From NCBI GenBank assembly GCA_017471365.1, contig JAFUUC010000002.1, positions 1-50,433 of the forward strand: a stretch of 50,433 nucleotides of DNA. Reading direction: 5' to 3'. The translations under genes were made by a program, and so were the position numbers. This stretch comes from a bacterium. Its GTDB lineage: Bacteria > Cyanobacteriota > Vampirovibrionia > Gastranaerophilales > Gastranaerophilaceae. Below the pieces are notes generated by a model. The model saw only the letters and a program-made list of their open reading frames with translations. It made no database searches and had not been told where the DNA came from. Shown here piece after piece: positions 17,226 to 26,553 of this stretch. The number at the start of each line of letters is the position of its first letter. Positions within the stretch are counted from its first letter, which is position 1.

Positions 17226-17276
17226 ATTATACCAGTATATGACATAATTGCAAGAAAGGAATTTTTATAATAAAAT
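17226..17276. promoter_or_regulatory. Divergent promoters sharing a self-complementary -35 box (prfB / membrane protein)
   Basis: TTGCAA at 17248-17253 reads the same on both strands. Rightward: 17-base spacer to TAAAAT (17271-17276), which ends 7 bases before the prfB ATG. Leftward: 16-base spacer to a perfect TATAAT (minus strand, 17226-17231) ahead of the membrane-protein gene. One hexamer may therefore serve both directions. Confidence 0.55.
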
Positions 17277-17283
17277 TCTGAAT

Positions 17284-18367
17284 ATGGAAACAGAGTTGAA
17301 ACAAGAATTGAATCTTATAAAGTCTCGAATAGACCAAATAAAGGAGTGTCTTTGACCCTAACAGGTTAGAACTTGAACTTAAAGATCTAGAACAAGAAAT
17401 GCAACAACCTGACATTTGGTCTGACACTTCAAAAGTGTCAAAGCTAGGACAAGAAATAAGAGAAAAAAAAGATATTATAGACAAACTTTCCAACTGGTCT
17501 CAGATCATTTCTGATTGCGAAGCAGCACTTGAACTGAAGGATAAAGAACTTATTACGCTAAGTTATGAGGAAGTCCAAAATTTAAAATCAGAAATAGAAA
17601 AATTTAAACTACAACAAATGCTTTCAGGCGAATATGACAGTGCTGATGCGATTTTGACAATAAATTCAGGAGCCGGAGGAACAGATGCTCAAGACTGGGC
17701 AAGTATGCTTTTAAGGATGTATCTTCGCTGGGTTGAAAAACGTGGTTGGAAATCAGAAATTTTGGATAAACTTGAGGGAGAAGAAGCCGGTATAAAATCT
17801 GCAACCATAAAAATTTGTGGTAAATATGCGTTTGGATATTCAAAAGCAGAAAAAGGGGTGCATAGGCTTGTTAGAATTTCTCCATTTAATGCAAACGGTA
17901 AAAGACAAACCAGTTTTGCATCTGTAGATGTTTCTCCGATAGTTGAAGATTTTGAAAAAACAATTTCAATTCCGCCGGAAGATCTTGAGATTACAACAAT
18001 GCGTTCTGGGGGAGCAGGAGGACAAAATGTAAATAAAGTTGAGACAGCCGTAAGGATTTTACACAAACCTTCGGGAATTGTGGTAAAATGTCAGCAGGAG
18101 CGTTCTCAACTTCAAAATAAAGAGTACGCAATGCAGATCCTTGTATCAAAACTCCTTGCAATAAAGGAAGCTGAACACGAAGAAAAAATGGCACAACTTA
18201 GAGGAGAAACATCTGAAATTAATTTTGGTTCTCAAATCAGATCATACGTTTTTCACCCATACAAGATGGTAAAAGATCATAGAACAGGATTTGAAGTTGG
18301 AAATATAGATTCTGTAATGGACGGGGATTTGGATGGTTTTGTAGAAAGTTGGTTAAGACAATTTTAA
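17284..18367 (+). CDS. prfB: Peptide chain release factor 2, with programmed +1 frameshift
   Basis: RF2 terminates at UGA and UAA. Twenty-three codons run from ATG 17284 to CTT (17350-17352), then an in-frame TGA (17353-17355); skipping T17353 continues the frame (GAC at 17354) to 18367, giving 360 aa, the normal length. The downstream frame alone would give a start inside RF2 and lose the N-terminus. Key parts: SPF tripeptide (RISPFNANG, near 198-200) for stop recognition and GGQ ([13 protein letters not shown], near 246) for hydrolysis. No SD precedes the ATG; the promoter is placed for a leaderless mRNA. The methyltransferase gene follows by 10 bases. Confidence 0.97.
17343..17356 (+). promoter_or_regulatory. 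Programmed +1 frameshift site of prfB (autoregulation)
   Basis: GGAG lies three bases before CTT TGA C, the classical RF2 arrangement: an internal SD-like sequence, slippery CUU and UGA followed by C. When RF2 is scarce the ribosome slips +1 and full-length RF2 is made. Confidence 0.95.
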
Positions 18368-18377
18368 AGGAGAGAAT

Positions 18378-19472
18378 ATGACTCAAGAAGTAACAAAGAA
18401 AGATATTTTTAAACATTATATTGCGTCGGTTTTAATTTACGGATTTATGTTTTTGTTTGTGACATTCTGCCCGCTTTTTAATCATTCTGCGGATCCTCAA
18501 ACATTTAATTACATATATTTCTTTTTCATTTATTATTTTTTATATATTGTTATTGCACCCTTTATATTGTTTAAATTTAAACCGCAAACGATTTTAACTT
18601 CTCGTAGTGTAGCGGTTTTTAGCTATATTAAAAGACAATTTTTAAAAAATATTTCGCAGGAAGAAAGAATTAAAAATATTGAACCTCGTGAAAATGAAAA
18701 ACAAGCTTTTGTAATCTTTTTTATACAGGCATTTTTTGGAGTATACTGCATAGATATTTTATGTACTAAAATTCTTCCATCAATCGGTTATGACTTTGAT
18801 TTTTTGAAAGAAGTCATTTCTCAAGCTGTGCAATATGCACAATTAAGTGGACCGATTGCGGGAGTTTTGCAGTTTTTAGATGATTCAAACGATATGTGGC
18901 TAACTTTGATGCTCGGAGTAACAGCTTTTGTAATGGCGATAAGTTATCTCAGCGAGCTTTCGTTTTTCAAAAACAGAATAAAATATGTAGATACAACACC
19001 AATGGGAATTTTCAGTTGCATTATGTGTTATTACCCTCTAAAAGCCATTAGCGATCGAATTATTCCAAGTTTTACAACTGAACACGTACCGGTTGAAAAT
19101 TTGTATATACGTATAACTTTTGGGCTTATACTTATAGTGGCAGAATTTATCATAATGTTGTCTGTTTTGAGACTGGGTACAAAATCTTCAAATCTTACAA
19201 ATCGCGGGATTGTAGCAAAATTCCCATACAATATAATCAGACATCCTGATTACACAATGCAAATTTTAATGCTGACTGTTCTAACTATTCCTTTTTATTT
19301 TAATACAGGATATGGAATACTAGAAAAATTTGTACTTACAATAGGTCTTGCCGGCTGGGTTGCAGTTTATTATGTTAGAGCGTTAACAGAGGAACGTAAT
19401 TTGATAAAAGACCCTGAATATCAAGAATATTGCCAAAAAGTAAAGTACAGATTTATTCCAAAATTGTTTTAA
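18378..19472 (+). CDS. ICMT/phospholipid-methyltransferase-like membrane protein
   Basis: 364 aa, polytopic, with about eight hydrophobic segments. The C-terminus carries the isoprenylcysteine carboxyl methyltransferase/PEMT hallmark: NIIRHPDYTMQIL (RHP.Y) and, after a hydrophobic hairpin, RALTEERNLIKDPEYQEYCQKV. In bacteria this family methylates lipids, thiols or unknown small acceptors using SAM. The N-terminal half adds four or five extra membrane segments compared with the minimal family, and has no recognisable motif. SD AAAGGAGAG precedes ATG; 10 bases after prfB, so probably one transcript. Confidence 0.78.
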   Translation: MTQEVTKKDIFKHYIASVLIYGFMFLFVTFCPLFNHSADPQTFNYIYFFFIYYFLYIVIAPFILFKFKPQTILTSRSVAVFSYIKRQFLKNISQEERIKNIEPRENEKQAFVIFFIQAFFGVYCIDILCTKILPSIGYDFDFLKEVISQAVQYAQLSGPIAGVLQFLDDSNDMWLTLMLGVTAFVMAISYLSELSFFKNRIKYVDTTPMGIFSCIMCYYPLKAISDRIIPSFTTEHVPVENLYIRITFGLILIVAEFIIMLSVLRLGTKSSNLTNRGIVAKFPYNIIRHPDYTMQILMLTVLTIPFYFNTGYGILEKFVLTIGLAGWVAVYYVRALTEERNLIKDPEYQEYCQKVKYRFIPKLF

Positions 19473-19473
19473 T

Positions 19474-20070
19474 TTAAAACCAATCAATAATAGTTTTGAG
19501 TTCTCCAAAGTCCAAACCGAGCATTTCTTTGCCGACTTTGGAGATCAAAAAATCCGGACTCAAATTGTATGCCTGAGGTTCAACGTTAAATCCTTTTTGC
19601 TTAAATAATTCAGAAGAAAGGCAAGCCTCTGCTTCGTCATAAACTTCGTGATAATTTAAACCTTCTTTAACACAAAATGGTATTTTTAAAAAATTTTTAC
19701 CGTTAGAATGCTCGTAATATGTAAGCCCAAATGTACGACAAATCAGCGGTCTAAAATTATAAACCGAACACCTGTCATTTATTAAAAAAGGGCAAACATA
19801 TTCAAATGTATTTCCTTTAAATTTTGCTTTCTCGTTTTTAATATTATGAATATTATCCTCGATGACAACTTTCAATTGCATAGGCAACAAATTCATACCA
19901 AATTTTAAAAATTGTGATTCAAGATCCGTACAAGGATATTCACCATTGCGACAACATAAGCTACAGCCTTCTTTGCAATGAATATACTCACTCTGTTCTT
20001 CAAAGTGAGTATTTATTCTTTGAGTTATAACTCTTATAAATTGGCAATAGCTATCGAAAACTTCATTCAT
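19474..20070 (-). CDS. YkgJ-type cysteine-cluster protein
   Basis: 198 aa from ATG 20070 (MNEVFDSYCQF). A longer frame to 20175 would overlap the ABC-transporter gene by about 100 bases and is unlikely; with the shorter start, the ABC stop and this ATG are one base apart. Cysteines lie in CKEGCSLCCRNGEYPC and in CPFLINDRCSVYNFRPLICRTFG, the pattern of the YkgJ/Fli family (PF03692), thought to bind zinc or an Fe-S cluster. Role unknown. Last gene of the polysaccharide operon. Confidence 0.85.
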   Translation of the reverse strand: MNEVFDSYCQFIRVITQRINTHFEEQSEYIHCKEGCSLCCRNGEYPCTDLESQFLKFGMNLLPMQLKVVIEDNIHNIKNEKAKFKGNTFEYVCPFLINDRCSVYNFRPLICRTFGLTYYEHSNGKNFLKIPFCVKEGLNYHEVYDEAEACLSSELFKQKGFNVEPQAYNLSPDFLISKVGKEMLGLDFGELKTIIDWF

Positions 20071-20071
20071 A

Positions 20072-21862
20072 TTATGCAACTGTTTCGGCCTGTTTTTTCT
20101 TAAATTGAGCTTCATACAAAGTTTTATAAGCTCCGCCTTCAATTTGTAAAAGCTCACTATGAGAACCCATTTCAACCATTTCGCCCATATTTACAACAAC
20201 AATCTTGTCAGCATTTTGAACAGTAGAAAGCCTGTGGGCAATAACGAACACTGTCTTATCCTGCATAAGATTGTCAATAGCTTTTTGTACAATGGCCTCA
20301 GCCTTATTATCAAGAGCAGAAGTCGCTTCATCAAGAATAATAATCGGAGCATTTTTCAAAAATGCACGAGCAATTGCGACACGCTGTTTTTGACCACCTG
20401 AAAGCAAAATTCCTCTTTCGCCAATTTGAGTATTAATTCCATCTTTCAAACTTTTAATAAATTCATCGAGATATGCCATTTTAATAGCAGTTTGAAGTTC
20501 TTCCTCTGTTGCATTTTCTTTTCCTAGCATAATATTTTCTTTTATCGTGCCTGAAAATAAGAAGTTATCCTGAAACACAACTGCAATATTTTGCCTCAAA
20601 GAATTTAATGTATAATCACGAATATCAACTCCATCCATTAAAATACTACCGGACTTTATATCATAAAACCTTGGCAATAAGTTTACAAGTGTTGTCTTAC
20701 CTCCACCGGAATTTCCAACAAAAGCAACCGTTTGTCCCTTTTCAACCGTAAGATTAATGTTTTTTAAAACAGGTACCTTAGGAATATATTCAAAGTTAAC
20801 ATTTTTATATTCAATTTTATAATCTCCTCTAGGAAGAACTTTTGCATTTGGTTTATCCTTTATGTCAGGTTCTGTATCAAGTACATTGAATATTTTTTCT
20901 ATAGCAAAAAATGAAAACTGAACAGAGTTTAAATTATTACCAATATTTTTAACCGGAGTATACAACAGAATTAAAGCGGTAATGAATGAAACGAAATTAC
21001 CACTGGTAATAGTTCCTGACATAATTAGGTGACTACCATAACCTATCGCAGCAGCGATACCAACAGAAACAATTACGTGCATCATTGGAGAAAGCCACTG
21101 AGTTTTTTGAACCATTTTTATTCTAATACCAAATATATTTCTCAAAATATTCTGGAATTTATTAATTTCGTGCTTTGCAAGATTATATGAAGTAATTGTT
21201 TTATTACCCGCAAAAGTCTCGTTATATGCAGTAATAATCGCCGAATCCGCCACCACCGCTTTATCCATTACACTCTTAATTCTTTTCTGTAGCTTTGCAA
21301 CAGGAGCAAAAGCACAACCAAGAACAACAGTTGCAATCAATGCCAGTTGCCAGGAATTATAAAATAATACACAAATTAATGAAATTGATGAGAATATTCT
21401 TTGAACAAAAACACTCAAATTATTTAATAATCCTGAACAAGCAGAATCTGCCATGTTGTTAAATTGGTAAACAACATCACCGGATTTTTTCTTGTCATAA
21501 AAAGATGTTGGTAATGTTAACAACTTCTTATATAAATCAAACTTAAGCCCAAGAGTAATTTTCCCTCCAACCCAAGTTGAAAGGTATGATGACAAATACT
21601 TCAATGCTCCTTGAATAGAAGTAAATGCAACGATACCCAACGGAATATACCACGGTGAATGTATACTTTTATCAACCATTACAAGATCCATATAAGGTTT
21701 TAATGCTAATGCAATAACCGCATCCAATGAACCTATAGGAATACAAATTAACATGGAACACAAAGCCCTAAACCATACCGGTTTTACATATGGCCACATA
21801 CGCTTATAATTCACAACAAAACGCATGTTCTTTATTTTATCAATTAGTTCTTTATTTAACAC
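20072..21862 (-). CDS. MsbA-like ABC exporter (fused membrane and ATPase domains)
   Basis: 596 aa from GTG 21862, chosen because TGGAGA stands 7 bases upstream; the TTG at 21889 has no SD. N-terminal six-helix ABC-transporter domain (about 25-330), then the ATPase: Walker A GNSGGGKTTL, Q-loop VVFQDNFLFSG, signature LSGGQKQR, Walker B IIILDEATSALD, H-loop IAHRLST. Closest by type to MsbA, the lipid flippase for lipid A or lipid-linked glycans. Set after manC in a glycan operon, it is likely to export the lipid-linked product, though a general lipid flippase role is equally possible. Confidence 0.9.
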   Translation of the reverse strand: MLNKELIDKIKNMRFVVNYKRMWPYVKPVWFRALCSMLICIPIGSLDAVIALALKPYMDLVMVDKSIHSPWYIPLGIVAFTSIQGALKYLSSYLSTWVGGKITLGLKFDLYKKLLTLPTSFYDKKKSGDVVYQFNNMADSACSGLLNNLSVFVQRIFSSISLICVLFYNSWQLALIATVVLGCAFAPVAKLQKRIKSVMDKAVVADSAIITAYNETFAGNKTITSYNLAKHEINKFQNILRNIFGIRIKMVQKTQWLSPMMHVIVSVGIAAAIGYGSHLIMSGTITSGNFVSFITALILLYTPVKNIGNNLNSVQFSFFAIEKIFNVLDTEPDIKDKPNAKVLPRGDYKIEYKNVNFEYIPKVPVLKNINLTVEKGQTVAFVGNSGGGKTTLVNLLPRFYDIKSGSILMDGVDIRDYTLNSLRQNIAVVFQDNFLFSGTIKENIMLGKENATEEELQTAIKMAYLDEFIKSLKDGINTQIGERGILLSGGQKQRVAIARAFLKNAPIIILDEATSALDNKAEAIVQKAIDNLMQDKTVFVIAHRLSTVQNADKIVVVNMGEMVEMGSHSELLQIEGGAYKTLYEAQFKKKQAETVA

Positions 21863-21919
21863 AAAATTTTCTCCAGTAATATCAATCAATAAAATCTTAT
21901 CACAAAAAAAAGTTACAAG

Positions 21920-23308
21920 CTATACACGTCCATAACAATCTTCATATCGGATAATATCATCTTCTGAAATATAATCACCCTGTTGAATTTCAATAATTTT
22001 TAAATCCTCATCATAAGGATTTTGCAATGAATGTTTTGCTTTCAAAGGGATATCAATACTATCGCCGGCATTCAAATTATATTCTTTATCTTCTTTAATA
22101 ACAAGAGCTTTTCCCTCTAACACAACCCAATGTTCGGATCGATGATTATGAGATTGAATTGAAAGCTTTTGTTTTGGCAATACACAAATTGTTTTAGTTA
22201 AATATCCTTCGCCACTATTCATACAAGTGTAATATCCCCAAGGTCTAAACACTGTTTTATGAAGTTTTGTTGTATCGCTTTCCTTTAATTTTAATTTTTC
22301 ATAGAGTTTTTTAACATTTTGAGACTTATCCATCTTACAAGCCATAATCGCATCTTCTGTTTCTACAAGAATAATATTATCTAAATCAGAAACTGCCACA
22401 ACTTCTTTTTGGGAATAAATAAAAGAATTATGAACATTTTCCGTTATAACTTTTCCGGTCAAAACATTTCCGTCACTATCTTTTGGTTTTACATCGTAAA
22501 ACGACTGCCAAGATCCAAGATCATTCCAATCAGATTGCAATTTTACAAGAGCAATCTTTTCGGATTTTTCCATAATCGCGTAGTCTATTGAAATTGAAGG
22601 CATGCTCTCATAAATATTGTAATTAATTTTCTTATCTTTTGAAAAATCCAAACTACCAAGAATTTTAAAAATTTCAGGCTGATATTTTTTAAATTCATCC
22701 AAAAGGACTGATATTTTCGCCATAAAAATACCGCCATTCCAATAGTAATTTCCGCTTTCTATATAAGATTTTGCTGTTTCATAGTCAGGTTTTTCAACAA
22801 ATTTTTCTACTTTATAACCTGTTTGCAAAGGTTTAAGAGTTTTAATATAACCATAACCTGTTTCAGGGTAAGACGGTTTTATACCGAATGTAACAATATA
22901 ACCTTCTTTTGCGAGCTTTTCACCTTCAAGAACAGTCCGATTAAAACCGTCAAAATCCTTGATAAGATGATCTGAAGGAACAATTAAAACAACATCATCC
23001 CCACCATCATTTTGTTTAAAATATTCAAGGGTACAAGCTATCGCAGGAGCGGTATTTTTCCCTAAAGGTTCTGCTATAACAACATTTGATTTATCTAATT
23101 TGTTTAGTTGCAGCTTTATATCCTGATAATGTTTAACATTAGTGACCGTTACAATATCCGAAGCTTGCGTAAAGTTATTTAACCTTATAAAAGTTTTTTG
23201 CAGCAAACTTAAATTATCATCGAAGTTCAAAAGTTGTTTCGGGTACATTTCTCTTGATAAAGGCCACAACCTGCTTCCTGAACCACCTGCTAATATTATA
23301 GATTTCAT
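21920..23308 (-). CDS. manC: Mannose-1-phosphate guanylyltransferase / mannose-6-phosphate isomerase
   Basis: 462 aa, the bifunctional type II form. N-terminal nucleotidyltransferase (MKSIILAGGSGSRLWPLSR, YPKQLL, EPLGKNTAPAIA, FVEKPD, YYWNGGIFM) makes GDP-mannose. The C-terminal cupin (about 345-462: RPWGYY, QSHNHRSEHWVVLEG, GDSIDIP) is the isomerase converting fructose-6-phosphate to mannose-6-phosphate. It begins immediately after the ugd stop. With gmd upstream, it feeds GDP-4-keto-6-deoxymannose. The phosphomannomutase needed between the two activities is not in this window. Confidence 0.93.
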   Translation of the reverse strand: MKSIILAGGSGSRLWPLSREMYPKQLLNFDDNLSLLQKTFIRLNNFTQASDIVTVTNVKHYQDIKLQLNKLDKSNVVIAEPLGKNTAPAIACTLEYFKQNDGGDDVVLIVPSDHLIKDFDGFNRTVLEGEKLAKEGYIVTFGIKPSYPETGYGYIKTLKPLQTGYKVEKFVEKPDYETAKSYIESGNYYWNGGIFMAKISVLLDEFKKYQPEIFKILGSLDFSKDKKINYNIYESMPSISIDYAIMEKSEKIALVKLQSDWNDLGSWQSFYDVKPKDSDGNVLTGKVITENVHNSFIYSQKEVVAVSDLDNIILVETEDAIMACKMDKSQNVKKLYEKLKLKESDTTKLHKTVFRPWGYYTCMNSGEGYLTKTICVLPKQKLSIQSHNHRSEHWVVLEGKALVIKEDKEYNLNAGDSIDIPLKAKHSLQNPYDEDLKIIEIQQGDYISEDDIIRYEDCYGRV

Positions 23309-24613
23309 TTAATTTCCCTTTCCGACTTGATGATATTCAAATCCTTTTTCTGACAAACGAACAGCATCATACTGATTTCTTCCATCAAAAATTACAGGAG
23401 ATTTTAATAGAGTCTTTATTCTTTCAAAATCAGGACGTCTAAATTCGTTCCACTCCGTCAATAAAAGCATTGCATCTGCTCCTTCAAGAGCTTCGTATGA
23501 ATTTTTTGTATAAGTAATTTTATCTCCAAAATAAAATTTAGCTGTTTCCATAGCTTTTGGATCATAGGCTTTTACTTTTGCACCCATTTCGAGCAATGCA
23601 TTAATGATAGTAATCGCCGGGGCTTCTCTCATATCATTAGTTTTAGGTTTAAAAGCCAACCCCCAAACACCAAAGACTTTACCGTTTAAATCAGAGCCAA
23701 ACTTTGCTTTAATTTTGTCGATAAAAAGAACTCTTTGCTTTTTATTAACATTGTCTGCCGCTTTTATAATACTCATATCAAAACGGTTTTCCTTGGCAGT
23801 ATTAACAAGGGCTTTGACATCTTTAGGGAAACAACTTCCACCGTAACCCAGCCCCGGAAACAAAAATTTGTTACCGATTCTGCTATCTGTAGAAATCCCA
23901 ACCCTGACCATTTCAGCATCCGCACCGATTTTTTCGCATAAATTAGCTATTTCATTCATAAATGAAATTTTAACGGCAAGAAATGAATTTGCTGCATACT
24001 TGGTCATTTCGGCAGATTTTACATCCATAACAATGACTCTATTCCCCGTACGGAAAAACGGTGAATAAATCTCCTGCATAATTTTTGTTGCTTCATCCGA
24101 ATTTGAACCAATAATAACTCTATCCGGATGCAAAAAGTCATCTACCGCATTACCCTGTTTTAAAAATTCCGGATTAGATACAACATCAAATGAGTATGTA
24201 GTATTCGCTTTTATAAGTTCTGTTACTTTTTCTGCTGTACCAACAGGAACCGTAGATTTATCTACAATTACCTTATAACCGTTCATTGCTTTTGCAATAG
24301 ATTTTGCTACCTCAAAAACATACTGCAAATCAGCTGATCCGTCTTCACCCTGCGGAGTTCCAACGGCTATAAAACAAACTTGAGAAACCTTAACCGCATT
24401 ATCAATATCATCAGAAAAAGTCAAACGATTTTCCAAAACATTAGATTTTACAAGTTCTTCTAAACCCGGTTCATAAATAGGTATAATACCGTTTTTTAAT
24501 TGATTGAGTTTTTCAACATTATTATCAATACAAATAACATTATTACCCATATCAGCCAGACAAGCTCCGGCAACTAATCCTACATACCCGGTTCCTATAA
24601 CGGTTATTTTCAT
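23309..24613 (-). CDS. ugd: UDP-glucose 6-dehydrogenase
   Basis: 434 aa. NAD-binding GTGYVGLVAGACLAD at the N-terminus, CFIAVGTPQGEDGSADL, STVPVGTAEKV, NPEFLKQGNAVDDFLHPDRVIIG, catalytic Cys in GYGGSCFPKDVKAL and a C-terminal UDP-binding domain with WGLAFKPKTNDMREAPA. It oxidises UDP-glucose to UDP-glucuronate for acidic polysaccharide. GDP-mannose dehydrogenase is a relative, but the 'FLKQGNAVDDFLHPDR' block is typical of UDP-glucose enzymes. Overlaps the GT8 fusion gene by 4 bases (ATGA) and abuts manC. Confidence 0.9.
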   Translation of the reverse strand: MKITVIGTGYVGLVAGACLADMGNNVICIDNNVEKLNQLKNGIIPIYEPGLEELVKSNVLENRLTFSDDIDNAVKVSQVCFIAVGTPQGEDGSADLQYVFEVAKSIAKAMNGYKVIVDKSTVPVGTAEKVTELIKANTTYSFDVVSNPEFLKQGNAVDDFLHPDRVIIGSNSDEATKIMQEIYSPFFRTGNRVIVMDVKSAEMTKYAANSFLAVKISFMNEIANLCEKIGADAEMVRVGISTDSRIGNKFLFPGLGYGGSCFPKDVKALVNTAKENRFDMSIIKAADNVNKKQRVLFIDKIKAKFGSDLNGKVFGVWGLAFKPKTNDMREAPAITIINALLEMGAKVKAYDPKAMETAKFYFGDKITYTKNSYEALEGADAMLLLTEWNEFRRPDFERIKTLLKSPVIFDGRNQYDAVRLSEKGFEYHQVGKGN

Positions 24614-26553
24614 GCTTTCAATTCCTCCAATTCCTTATTTTCCTTAAATATTTTTTCTTTTATTGACGGATAAGCTTCCAAAACTTTTCCCAACTGGTAG
24701 TCATTAAAATTCGCCGCAACATTTGTAGCTGACAAAGATCCGTCTTCACTCAAATTTAGCTCCCTATCAGGATTGATAAATACTAACTGATTCGGCTGAT
24801 CCAGAATTTTTATCTTGGTATCATTTAACACAGCCATTGCCCAGAACCATATGTCATCAGCAACAGGCGACAACTCACGGAACAATTCTGAATTACAAGC
24901 ATCTTTAGCTAAAGTATTCGGCGGGTACAAAACACCACCAACTCCGGTCAAAAAGTTTAAATAACTTGTACTGCCGTCCTCAACTGTATATATCCAATTG
25001 TTATATGGGAATATTTCTTGATTTTCATCATCTATCAAGATTTTATGACATCTATGGGCAATAATTGTTTTTCTATCGCTTCTTTCATACTCTTTATACA
25101 ATTTTTCGAGCCAATCATTACCATAATAGATATCATCATCAGCCGTAACTATTATATCTTCAGGAAATTCTCTCAATGAAGGAACTAATTTTGTATAAGC
25201 TTTTATGTACTCATCACACCACTTTATAGTCAAACCGTACGCCTTCAAATCTAAAACTTTTTTCGGAATATCCGCTTCTCCATTAGGGAACTGAGAGCTT
25301 GTTAACCACAATACAACACCGTCAGGTTTTAATGTTTGGTTTAGCAATGAATAAATTGCATAATGTACATCGTACATTCTTGCCGGATATGAGGTCATTG
25401 AAACAATAATCTTTTTGTCTCTTTTTTCTTCCGTATTCAAACCGTAACCTTTGAAGTTTTCTATTTCTGAAGCAACTTTTTCTTTATTAAAATTCCTCAA
25501 ATTGTCACGCATTCTAATTTCTTTGTACAAATTTTCTACACGAACGTTCAATTCTTTGTACTTTTTACTCAATAAACGTGTATTAATAAATTTAAATTTT
25601 AATCCCAATATCGTAACAACTTTTCTTACACCGTCATTTCTAACTGAAAAAACAGAGCGAAGAGTATTTTTTATAAAACTTTCTTTTCTCCTTCTGCGAA
25701 GCTCTTTATTCAAAAGATAAATTTGTCTATTTTTAATTTCGCAATCAGGAAGCTTTTTCAATTCTTTGAACCAAAGTTCAAAATCAACAGCCAAAGTTGT
25801 TTTCCAAGGTTTAATATTACTTGTTAAATGCAAAATGGTCGGATTATTTATTTTATCTTTTATGCCGGATATCGAAGTGTGATAATAATTTGCAATTTTA
25901 TTTATTGAATAGATATAATTAGAAAATAAATTAGCACGCATCATATTATATTCTGGAGACAAGAAAATAACTTTTCCGTCCATTGTAATATTAAATGCAT
26001 CCTGATCCATAAATGTTCTCAGTGTATCTTTCTTTTTATTTTCTAAAAGAGCTTGAGTAATATCATCTTCTCTCATTTTTTTGAGATTCAGCAACATAAC
26101 TCCTGAATTAAAATAACGTTTTGTGTTTATTCTTCTGTGCTGCTTAAAATGAAGTTCCCCAGCCATATCAATGACCGCAGCAACATAATTATCTTCTAAA
26201 TCTACATTGTACAAATTCGATAAATCTTTCAACACTAAAATATCACCGTCTAAATACAACATTTTATCAAGATCACTAAAAATTTGCGGCAAAGCGAATT
26301 TTAGCATAGCAGCTTTTGAAACATGCGAATGCCTTTCTCCAACCTCACCATAAGGATTTTTATCAATAACTATAACCTTAACCTTAACACCATCTTTAGA
26401 AAGAGATTCCAAAAGATCAATATTTTGTCTAGTCAACTCGCAAGCCACAACAAAAACATTAACTTCTCTTTTATTAGAACTCACAATGGAATTTATTGCC
26501 GTCATAGTTGGCAAAACATAATTATTATCAGCAATAAAACATACATTAATCAT
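24610..26553 (-). CDS. Two-domain glycosyltransferase (GT8 N-terminal + shared GT-A-like C-terminal domain)
   Basis: 647 aa. Residues about 1-260 are a GT8 retaining glycosyltransferase: INVCFIADNNYVLPTMTAIN, the DXD motif in MLYLDGDILVL, KRYFNSGVMLLNL, QDAFN and LHLTSNIKPW (H and GxKPW block). A linker with RKVVTILGLKFKF leads to the C-terminal domain (about 380-640) with KIIVSMTSYPARM, VVLWLTSSQFPN, IIVTADDDIYY, closely matching the C-terminus of the 5575-7425 protein. Two active sites on one chain suggest successive sugar transfers. SD GAGGG lies inside the upstream gene, and start and stop overlap by 8 bases. Confidence 0.87.
   Translation of the reverse strand: MINVCFIADNNYVLPTMTAINSIVSSNKREVNVFVVACELTRQNIDLLESLSKDGVKVKVIVIDKNPYGEVGERHSHVSKAAMLKFALPQIFSDLDKMLYLDGDILVLKDLSNLYNVDLEDNYVAAVIDMAGELHFKQHRRINTKRYFNSGVMLLNLKKMREDDITQALLENKKKDTLRTFMDQDAFNITMDGKVIFLSPEYNMMRANLFSNYIYSINKIANYYHTSISGIKDKINNPTILHLTSNIKPWKTTLAVDFELWFKELKKLPDCEIKNRQIYLLNKELRRRRKESFIKNTLRSVFSVRNDGVRKVVTILGLKFKFINTRLLSKKYKELNVRVENLYKEIRMRDNLRNFNKEKVASEIENFKGYGLNTEEKRDKKIIVSMTSYPARMYDVHYAIYSLLNQTLKPDGVVLWLTSSQFPNGEADIPKKVLDLKAYGLTIKWCDEYIKAYTKLVPSLREFPEDIIVTADDDIYYGNDWLEKLYKEYERSDRKTIIAHRCHKILIDDENQEIFPYNNWIYTVEDGSTSYLNFLTGVGGVLYPPNTLAKDACNSELFRELSPVADDIWFWAMAVLNDTKIKILDQPNQLVFINPDRELNLSEDGSLSATNVAANFNDYQLGKVLEAYPSIKEKIFKENKELEELKA

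Noticed and set aside
17399-18367. prfB starting at the in-frame ATG 17399
   Set aside because: It would lose the N-terminal 38 residues; the CTTTGAC frameshift site and leaderless promoter place the start at 17284.
20071-20175. N-terminal extension of the YkgJ-like gene
   Set aside because: Would be read inside the ABC-transporter gene in another frame; ATG 20070 right after that stop fits coupling.
21863-21889. TTG start of the ABC exporter at 21889
   Set aside because: No SD; the GTG at 21862 has TGGAGA at 7 bases.
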